Shown one piece after another: positions 1 through 4,604 of a stretch of DNA of 7,662 nucleotides. The first letter of the stretch is position 1. Each line of letters opens with the position of its first letter. The notes under the pieces were generated by a model. That model did not search any database. It was not told where the DNA came from and saw nothing but the letters and a program-made list of their open reading frames with translations. A program made the position numbers and the translations under genes. Source of the stretch: DASPXY01 sp038227745 (lineage in GTDB: Bacteria > Planctomycetota > Planctomycetia > Gemmatales > Gemmataceae); contig JBBRPS010000501.1 of the NCBI GenBank assembly GCA_038227745.1, positions 1-7,662 on the forward strand. Direction: 5' to 3'.

Positions 1-55
1 AGCCAGATCCGCTGCGCGGGGCCCGCGCTCGCCCCCCGCGCAGCGGGATCTGGCT
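1..55. repeat. GC-rich inverted repeat (hairpin) at window edge
   Basis: Bases 1-21 pair with bases 34-55, giving about 21 base pairs with one single-base bulge around a 12-base loop (22-33). The outer arms read AGCCAGATCC and GGATCTGGCT. The element lies about 70 bases past the stop of the minus-strand gene ending at 123, so it could act as that gene's transcription terminator. The window stops before any T-tract could be seen. It also sits next to a copy of the GTTTAGCCGC motif (64-73), so it may instead be part of a dispersed palindromic repeat. The structure is clear; the role is inference. Confidence 0.6.
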
Positions 56-62
56 CACCGCT

Positions 63-73
63 CGCGGCTAAAC
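63..73 (-). repeat. GTTTAGCCGCG repeat motif, solitary copy
   Basis: Read on the minus strand these bases are GTTTAGCCGCG, identical to both outer ends of the large inverted repeat at 4501-4579. The motif is framed by CTCG (61-64) and CGAG (73-76), which can pair. It lies in the non-coding stretch between the hairpin at 1-55 and the stop codon at 123. Probably the conserved foot of a degraded REP-like unit. Confidence 0.45.
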
Positions 74-122
74 GAGGGAACTTTAGGCTCACCTTCCCGG
101 TATGCTATCACCTGCGTGGGAG

Positions 123-1649
123 TCAGTTCCGTTCGGCAGCGTCGGGCGGCCCTGCCGGTGCCAGGCGGCGACGACGGAGGAGGAGCACAAAAGGCAGTCC
201 CAGCGCCGCCAGCACCAGGGCGGCGGGTTGCGGGACGACATGGCCCGGGGTCGAACTCTGTTGCTGCTGTTGCTGCTGTTGCTGTTGCTGTTGTTGCTGT
301 TGTTGCTGTTGCTGCTGCTGCCCTTGCTGCTGGCTCTGCTGGTTGTTGAGCAGCGGGTTGAAGGAAACCGTCTGGCTCTGGTTCACGTCCTGCGTCAGCT
401 GGGTCTGCACGGAAGACGGCGCGGTCGCGGTGCCCGAGCTGGTCGTCTGTCCGGCGGCGCTGCTCGTGCCGCCTCCCGTGCCGCTGCCACCGCCAATACC
501 TTGCGACGCGATCCCACTGCCGATGCCGCCAACGGGCGGCGCGACCGGCGGCGGAGTCCCGACCGCCGGCGGAGGAGTCTGCGCGACAGGCGGCGGCGGG
601 GCGGGCGGGGGAAACCCCTGGGGCCGCGGGCCGAGCGGTTCCTGCTCCTGGGCCACCGACGCCGGCCTGGGCGTCGGCACGCGGCCGTCCGCCAGCAGCC
701 CGGCTTCAACGGCCTGCGGGCGGCGCACGCCGCCGGCCACCGCCGGCCGGATCGGGTCGCCCTTGGGGCCGACCGGCAGGCCGCGCAGGCGCACCACCTC
801 CAGCGTCGGCGGCAGGTTCGAGGTGAAGCCGAAAACCGTGCTGCGGCCGTCGCGCTTGAGGCGGTTGTCCTCACGCCAAATGGCGCGGAAGCTGGGCTTC
901 TTGCCGAAGTCGGACGTCGAGAGCAGCATCACGAAATCGGCGTCGTTCGCCGGGTCCAGGGCGTCCCAGAGGACGTCCACGTCGCGCTTCTCATCCTTCG
1001 GCGGCTGCTCGCCGCGCCGCGTCGGGACGAGGGTAAGTTGGAGGGGCCGCGCGGCCGGGACGGCCGGCGCCTTGCGCTCGTAGAGGCTCTCCGCCGCGGC
1101 CGCACCGAGGACGTTGCTGAACGACACTGGCCGGATGCCGCCCTTGCCCGCGCTGCCGCCCCCCGGCGTGGCAAAGCCGACGCCGGCGAAGTAACCCCAC
1201 GAGGTGATGTCTTTCAGCTCGACGAGCAGCTTGACCGAGACGCTCTCGATCGGGGCCGGCGTGTGGCGGTCGTTGACGACCTGGTACAGGTAGAGGTACT
1301 TCGCCGACGTGTCGAGCTCCGGCGACGACGCGCCGCTGAAGTCGATGCCGGTGCGGAAGCGGGCGTTGAATTTGTCCAGCCCCGAGCCCCAGTTGTCACC
1401 GCCCGGGCCGGTCCGCTCCAGGACGCGGAAATACACCGTCCCGCCGAACGTCTGGCGCGTCTCGGGGTCGTCGAGGGCGCCGATGACCTTGCCCTTGAAC
1501 GACGGGCCGGACGGCGAGCCGGGGCGCGTATAACCGGCGCGGAGGGCTTCCTGGGCGCGGGCAGTGATGGGGGCCAGCAGGAGGAGCGCGGTCGCGAGGG
1601 CGGGCAAGGCCCGCCGGGAGGAGGCGGGGCGATTCGTGGCAGGGTGCAT
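123..1649 (-). CDS. Exported low-complexity protein, polyQ tract and PEP-CTERM-like anchor, function unknown
   Basis: A 508-residue protein I cannot assign to a family. I chose ATG 1649 because it puts a Sec signal peptide first: basic residues 7-13, a hydrophobic run at about 14-30, and probable cleavage after ARA near 30-32. The frame stays open upstream to a TTG at 1802, but that would bury the signal peptide. No clear Shine-Dalgarno precedes 1649. Residues 36-290 look like a folded domain rich in beta strand. Residues 330-385 are Pro-rich, 384-420 Gly/Ser/Thr-rich, 421-442 Asn/Gln/Ser-rich, and 444-464 is an unbroken run of 21 Gln. The C-terminus has VPQP (472-475), a hydrophobic helix (about 476-491) and RRRR (492-495), the order seen in PEP-CTERM sorting signals, with Q in place of E and a 13-residue tail. 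It is probably an exosortase substrate or a simple C-terminally anchored surface protein. It follows the propeller operon on the same strand but is likely transcribed separately. Confidence 0.8.
   Translation of the reverse strand: MHPATNRPASSRRALPALATALLLLAPITARAQEALRAGYTRPGSPSGPSFKGKVIGALDDPETRQTFGGTVYFRVLERTGPGGDNWGSGLDKFNARFRTGIDFSGASSPELDTSAKYLYLYQVVNDRHTPAPIESVSVKLLVELKDITSWGYFAGVGFATPGGGSAGKGGIRPVSFSNVLGAAAAESLYERKAPAVPAARPLQLTLVPTRRGEQPPKDEKRDVDVLWDALDPANDADFVMLLSTSDFGKKPSFRAIWREDNRLKRDGRSTVFGFTSNLPPTLEVVRLRGLPVGPKGDPIRPAVAGGVRRPQAVEAGLLADGRVPTPRPASVAQEQEPLGPRPQGFPPPAPPPPVAQTPPPAVGTPPPVAPPVGGIGSGIASQGIGGGSGTGGGTSSAAGQTTSSGTATAPSSVQTQLTQDVNQSQTVSFNPLLNNQQSQQQGQQQQQQQQQQQQQQQQQQQQQSSTPGHVVPQPAALVLAALGLPFVLLLRRRRLAPAGPPDAAERN
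258..320 (-). repeat. CAG/CAA microsatellite encoding 21 consecutive glutamines
   Basis: Twenty-one in-frame glutamine codons, 12 CAG and 9 CAA in irregular order, encode residues 444-464 of the exported protein. One Gly codon (321-323) separates the run from three more Gln codons (324-332). The tract sits in the linker just before the C-terminal anchor. Read on the plus strand it appears as a run of leucines, which is an artefact of the antisense frame. Confidence 0.9.
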
Positions 1650-1805
1650 GGGGGGGCTCGCTCTGTTCTCGGTTCTCGGGGCGCACCACTGCGCCCCGAA
1701 CGGAGCTACCGTTGCGGTCCAGAGCTGCTGTCGGCGGGTCACCACACCCGGAAAGCCAGACAGAAGCCGCATCCTCCACTCGGCCCGGTCGCCGAAACGC
1801 AACTT

Positions 1806-1825
1806 CTGTAGCGGTCAGTCTACAG
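1806..1825. promoter_or_regulatory. Small inverted repeat at predicted transcription start
   Basis: CTGTAG (1806-1811) and CTACAG (1820-1825) are perfect inverted repeats separated by 8 bases. Allowing a one-base bulge extends the arms outward by two further pairs (TT/AA). It begins 5 bases downstream, on the minus strand, of a candidate -10 box at 1831-1836, which is where an operator or an early transcript stem-loop would lie. Short arms like these can arise by chance. Confidence 0.3.
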
Positions 1826-1830
1826 GAATC

Positions 1831-1861
1831 ATTGTACAGCACGCCTCCCCCCCGCCGTCAA
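1831..1861 (-). promoter_or_regulatory. Candidate sigma70-type promoter for the polyQ protein gene
   Basis: On the minus strand TTGACG (1856-1861) and TACAAT (1831-1836) resemble -35 and -10 boxes with a 19-base spacer, slightly longer than ideal. Transcription would start near 1824, giving an untranslated leader of about 175 bases before ATG 1649. This is the least GC-rich part of the gap between the Asp-box gene and the polyQ gene, which supports separate transcription of the latter. Confidence 0.35.
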
Positions 1862-1918
1862 CAACAAATCCGCTCGTTCTCCTCCCCGGCGTGCCATTGC
1901 GCGGACCGATCCGCCCCC

Positions 1919-2941
1919 TCACCGGCCGCGCTGCAACCGGTACAACTCCGACCCCATCTTCATGAGGTAGAGGACGTCGTGAACGGGATCGTACTCCATC
2001 CAGGTCAGCGTCGAGATGCCCTTGAGATCCTTCGGCGGAGCGACGGCCTTCAACCACGACGCGCCGCCGTCGGTGCTCTCGACGATGCCCTTGCCCGTCA
2101 GGACGAACAGCTGCCGGGCGTCCTTGCCGAAGACCGGCCCGAAGCGTCCGTCCTTGAGGTCGCTCAACTTCTTCCAGGTCTCCCCCTTGTCGGTGCTCGC
2201 GATCAGCGCGCCGTCCACGACCCAGTAGAGGGTGCCGTCCCGCCACCGCGGCAGGGCCTGCGCGCTGTAGTCGCCGCAGCGCTGGAACGTCTTGCCCGCG
2301 TCGGTGGTCCGCAGCAGGCCGGGCTTCGGTTTGGCCTTCGAGCGGGCCTCGGCGACCACGGCGGTTTTATCATCGAAGACCCACGCGGGGCCGTACCCCT
2401 TGCCGACCTCGTCGAAGCTCTCGCCGCCGTCGCGCGAGGCGAGCAGCAGTCCGCCCGACTCGTGCTTGAGCGTCAGCACGAACTTCATGCCCGGATCGGT
2501 CCAGTCCACGGCGCACCAATCGACGTGGTTTGACTTCCTGTCCATGAACTTCCAGGTGGCGCCGGCGTCGGGACTGACCGCGATGGGCTCGCCGTAGACG
2601 AGGGCGACGACGAGCGTCTTGCCGTCGCGCGGGTCGAGCATCATGCAGCCCGGCCACTCGGTGCGGCCCTTCAGCGGCTGCGCGCCGAGGCGCGTCCAGC
2701 TCTTACCCTGGTCGGTCGAGCGGTAAACTCCCCGATCGCTCAGGTTGACGTAGACGTCGCCGGTCTTGTGGTCCACGACGACGCCGCACAGGCCACCGAA
2801 GCCGGGCTTCTCCTTGCGGATCAGATCGGCGGTGGTCGGCTGCCACTGCGCCGGGGCCGGAGCGGCCGCGGCGAGGCAGCAGGCGAGGGCGAGGACAGCC
2901 GCCCGCCACGGCACGCGAAGGGGAATGATGCTCATGGCCAT
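1919..2941 (-). CDS. Exported Asp-box (BNR/sialidase-like) beta-propeller protein
   Basis: A 340-residue secreted protein. Residues 1-32 form a Sec signal peptide with a hydrophobic core at 14-27 and likely cleavage near APAQ. Six Asp-boxes of the form S/T-x-D-x-G-x-x-W/F are visible: STDQGKSW (75), SPDAGATW (123), SRDGGESF (159), TTDAGKTF (202), STDKGETW (239) and STDGGASW (279). Their spacing of about 36-48 residues fits one per blade of a six- or seven-bladed propeller, as in sialidases, Vps10 and Ycf48/HCF136-type proteins. I see no sialidase RIP motif or catalytic set, so hydrolase activity should not be assumed; a binding or scaffold role is as likely. ATG 2941 is fixed by an AGGGAG ribosome binding site seven bases upstream. 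The gene starts 14 bases after the PQQ-type propeller gene ends, so the two are probably co-transcribed and translationally coupled. The substrate is unknown. Confidence 0.9.
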   Translation of the reverse strand: MAMSIIPLRVPWRAAVLALACCLAAAAPAPAQWQPTTADLIRKEKPGFGGLCGVVVDHKTGDVYVNLSDRGVYRSTDQGKSWTRLGAQPLKGRTEWPGCMMLDPRDGKTLVVALVYGEPIAVSPDAGATWKFMDRKSNHVDWCAVDWTDPGMKFVLTLKHESGGLLLASRDGGESFDEVGKGYGPAWVFDDKTAVVAEARSKAKPKPGLLRTTDAGKTFQRCGDYSAQALPRWRDGTLYWVVDGALIASTDKGETWKKLSDLKDGRFGPVFGKDARQLFVLTGKGIVESTDGGASWLKAVAPPKDLKGISTLTWMEYDPVHDVLYLMKMGSELYRLQRGR

Positions 2942-2948
2942 CGGTAAT

Positions 2949-2954
2949 CTCCCT
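2949..2954 (-). promoter_or_regulatory. Shine-Dalgarno AGGGAG next to upstream stop codon
   Basis: On the minus strand AGGGAG lies seven bases before ATG 2941 and one base after the TAA (2956-2958) of the preceding propeller gene. It selects ATG 2941 over the second ATG two codons later. Ribosomes finishing the first gene would stop almost on this site, which suggests translational coupling. Confidence 0.75.
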
Positions 2955-2955
2955 G

Positions 2956-4251
2956 TTACTTCTTGCCGACACAGTACAGGTGGCGCCGCCCCTTGAGGTA
3001 CAGCCGGCCGTCCGCCACCGCCGGCGACGCCTGGCTCGGGTCGTTCAGGTCGTTCGTGGCCAGCACCTCCAGCTTCGGCCCCGACTGGAGGACGTAGCTC
3101 CGCCCAGCGCTCGCGAGATAGATGCGCCCCTCCGGCGTCGCGACCGGGCTGGAGCTCGTGGACACGCCCTCCAGGCGCTCGGCGTAGATCGGCTTCCCCG
3201 TGGCGCAGTCGCGGCACGACAGCGTCGCGGGGTTGTGCAGCCGGTACAGGCGGCCGCCCACGATGACCGGCGACGAGAAGCCTTCCGGCACGACCGGCAC
3301 CGTCCACTTCAGGTTTGTCTTGCTCACGTCGCCCGTGCCGGTCGGATCGACGGCGACGCCCGGGCCGCCGCGGCCGCTGTCGCAGTAGACCAGGCCGGCG
3401 CCGTACACCGGCGAGACCGTGTCGCCGATCCGCTTCGGGTACTTCAGCCACCAGATCGGCTCGCCGCTGTCCGGGTCGAGCGCCTCGAGCTGCTCGGCCC
3501 CCGCCACCAGCAGCTGCGGCCGGCCCTTCACCTCTGCCACCACCGGCGTGCTGTGCGTCCAGTCGGCGGCGGGTCGCTTGCGCTCCCACTTTACCTCGCC
3601 CGTCTTGCCGTCGAAGGCGAGCAGCCGCGATGCCCTGTGCTGTTGGATCTGCTCCGCCGCCACCAGGACGGTGCCGCGGTACACGACCGGGCTGGTGCCG
3701 ATGGCCACGTCGAAGAAGTGCGGCGCGATCTCCTTGCGCCAGAGCAGCTTGCCCTGGAAGTCGAGGGCGGCGAGCACCGCCGAGCCGAACAGGACGTAGA
3801 CGCGCTCGCCGTCCACGGCCGGCGTCGGCGCCGTGTAGCCGCCGCGCAGGTCCTTGAGCAGCCACGGTCCCGGCGGCACGGTCGTGTCCCACAGGCGCTT
3901 GCCGTCGGCGGCGCGGAAGCAGGTGACGTGGTGCTCCGGGTAGCGGTCCTGGCCGACGCCTTCCGGCCAGTACGACGCGGTGACGAAGACGCGGTCGCCC
4001 CAGACGATCGGGCTGGACTGGTTCTGGTCGAGGCGGATCTTGTCGGCGTTCGCGAAGAGGGGCGCCTTCCACAGGACGTTCTCCTGCTTCGGACCGCCCC
4101 AGGACAGCGGCAGGTCCTTCTCGGCGGTCTGCCCCATGCCGGTCGGGCCGCGCCAGCCCGGCCAGTTGTCGGCCCGGGTCGCCGGCCCGGCCAGCAGAAC
4201 GGCCGCCCCGGCGACGAGCCACGTGATCTTGAGGCCCCCTTGTGCTGCCAT
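2956..4251 (-). CDS. Exported PQQ-like beta-propeller protein (BamB-like fold)
   Basis: A 431-residue secreted propeller. Residues 1-27 form a signal peptide (hydrophobic core about 9-22, cleavage near TRA/DN). The mature protein opens with WPGWRGP (30-36), a signature I know from many planctomycete PQQ-propeller proteins. PQQ-type repeat strands with a D/A-x-x-G-x-x-x-W core recur: FRAADGKRLW (112-121), LDFQGKLLW (143-151), FDGKTGEVKW (203-212), LDPDSGEPIW (248-257) and a degenerate CRDCATGKPIY (336-346). Automated pipelines often call such proteins BamB, but there is no lipobox and no BamB context, so the name should not be taken literally. PQQ binding itself is not shown. ATG 4251 is supported by GGGAGGA nine bases upstream and by the signal peptide, although the frame stays open to about 4554. 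It is the first gene of a two-gene propeller operon. Probable location: periplasm or cell surface. Confidence 0.9.
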   Translation of the reverse strand: MAAQGGLKITWLVAGAAVLLAGPATRADNWPGWRGPTGMGQTAEKDLPLSWGGPKQENVLWKAPLFANADKIRLDQNQSSPIVWGDRVFVTASYWPEGVGQDRYPEHHVTCFRAADGKRLWDTTVPPGPWLLKDLRGGYTAPTPAVDGERVYVLFGSAVLAALDFQGKLLWRKEIAPHFFDVAIGTSPVVYRGTVLVAAEQIQQHRASRLLAFDGKTGEVKWERKRPAADWTHSTPVVAEVKGRPQLLVAGAEQLEALDPDSGEPIWWLKYPKRIGDTVSPVYGAGLVYCDSGRGGPGVAVDPTGTGDVSKTNLKWTVPVVPEGFSSPVIVGGRLYRLHNPATLSCRDCATGKPIYAERLEGVSTSSSPVATPEGRIYLASAGRSYVLQSGPKLEVLATNDLNDPSQASPAVADGRLYLKGRRHLYCVGKK

Positions 4252-4260
4252 CGTCCTTCG

Positions 4261-4267
4261 TCCTCCC
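4261..4267 (-). promoter_or_regulatory. Shine-Dalgarno GGGAGGA of the PQQ-propeller gene
   Basis: On the minus strand GGGAGGA lies nine bases before ATG 4251 and fixes that start over the longer open frame that continues upstream. A second AAGGA (4254-4258) is too close to the ATG to be the main site. Confidence 0.75.
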
Positions 4268-4272
4268 GTTTG

Positions 4273-4282
4273 GTTTAGCCGC
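4273..4282 (+). repeat. GTTTAGCCGC repeat motif in propeller 5' leader
   Basis: An exact 10-base copy of the outer end of the large inverted repeat at 4501-4579, lying five bases upstream of the propeller gene's ribosome binding site. No hairpin follows it, so it is either a degenerate repeat unit or a regulatory motif shared with the other copies. Confidence 0.4.
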
Positions 4283-4411
4283 AATACCGTTTGCTGTCCT
4301 ATAACTACTGATTCTGCAAAGGTTTTCACCAATGCGCCCGAGGTCTGGGGCGTGGCGAGCAGGCGGGCGGTGTCCTCGAAGGGGCAGACGGGTGCCAGGC
4401 CGAGGCTGGAG

Positions 4412-4445
4412 CGGTGAGAGATCTTCTCACCGGGGCGCCGGCGCC
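4412..4445. promoter_or_regulatory. Two back-to-back palindromes
   Basis: CGGTGAGA (4412-4419) and TCTCACCG (4425-4432) are perfect 8-base inverted repeats around GATCT. One base later comes the perfect 12-base palindrome GGCGCCGGCGCC (4434-4445). They may be operators for one of the divergent genes. The first can also form a stem-loop that overlaps a TGA (4427-4429, minus strand) ending a short coding-like frame, so it may be the terminator of a lost gene. No function is proven. Confidence 0.4.
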
Positions 4446-4500
4446 TGGAGGGCTTGCAGGACGGCGTCGCGGCCGATAACCTGTCCAAGAACGGTATGGC

Positions 4501-4579
4501 GTTTAGCCGCGGTTCGCAGAACCGCGTGCGGCTCGACTTGAGGTAGAGCCGCACGCGGTTCTCCGAACCGCGGCTAAAC
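4501..4579. repeat. 79-base two-hairpin inverted repeat (REP/BIME-like)
   Basis: Arms 4501-4534 and 4546-4579 are inverted copies matching at 33 of 34 positions, separated by 11 bases. Each arm is also a hairpin: CGCGGTTC and GAACCGCG pair around GCA in the left arm (4508-4526) and around TCC in the right arm (4554-4572). The single mismatch between arms falls in these three-base loops. Both arms have GTTTAG at the outer foot of the hairpin. This is the layout of a bacterial interspersed mosaic element made of two inverted REP units; family membership is inference. It ends 25 bases before the GTPase start codon, so it either lies in that gene's leader RNA or overlaps its promoter. Confidence 0.75.
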
Positions 4580-4604
4580 AGGTGCGCATGGGGTAACTTG
4601 TTGA

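Larger units (their letters stand above)
4252..4604. other. Divergent intergenic region between propeller operon and GTPase gene
   Basis: This 353-base gap must hold the control regions of two divergent transcription units. From left to right it contains the propeller gene's ribosome binding site, a solitary GTTTAGCCGC motif (4273-4282), an AT-richer stretch at about 4284-4330 that probably holds the propeller promoter (no convincing -35/-10 pair), a GC-rich stretch at about 4340-4498 with coding-like composition on the minus strand, two adjacent palindromes (4412-4445), and the large two-hairpin inverted repeat (4501-4579). I find no convincing intact gene in it. Confidence 0.7.

Noticed and set aside
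102..1811. Long plus-strand open frame containing a leucine run
   Set aside because: It is the antisense of the polyQ protein gene; the leucines are CAG/CAA read backwards. The minus strand has the signal peptide, folded domain and anchor, while this frame is Arg-rich noise.
1901..1914. Short hairpin GCGGA-CCGA-TCCGC just after the Asp-box gene stop
   Set aside because: The stem is only five base pairs and no T-tract follows on the minus strand, so it is too weak to call a terminator.
2942..4222. Minus-strand open frame extending the Asp-box gene upstream
   Set aside because: It overlaps the PQQ-propeller gene in another frame, is low-complexity Arg/Gly, and the ribosome binding site and signal peptide place the true start at 2941.
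2980..4278. Plus-strand open frame opposite the PQQ-propeller gene
   Set aside because: Composition is His/Arg/Ala-rich with no domain; the opposite strand encodes a clear propeller.
4454..4480. TTGCAG and GATAAC as a plus-strand promoter for the GTPase gene
   Set aside because: The spacing is only 15 bases, both boxes are poor, and it lies about 125 bases upstream of the start with the large hairpin in between.
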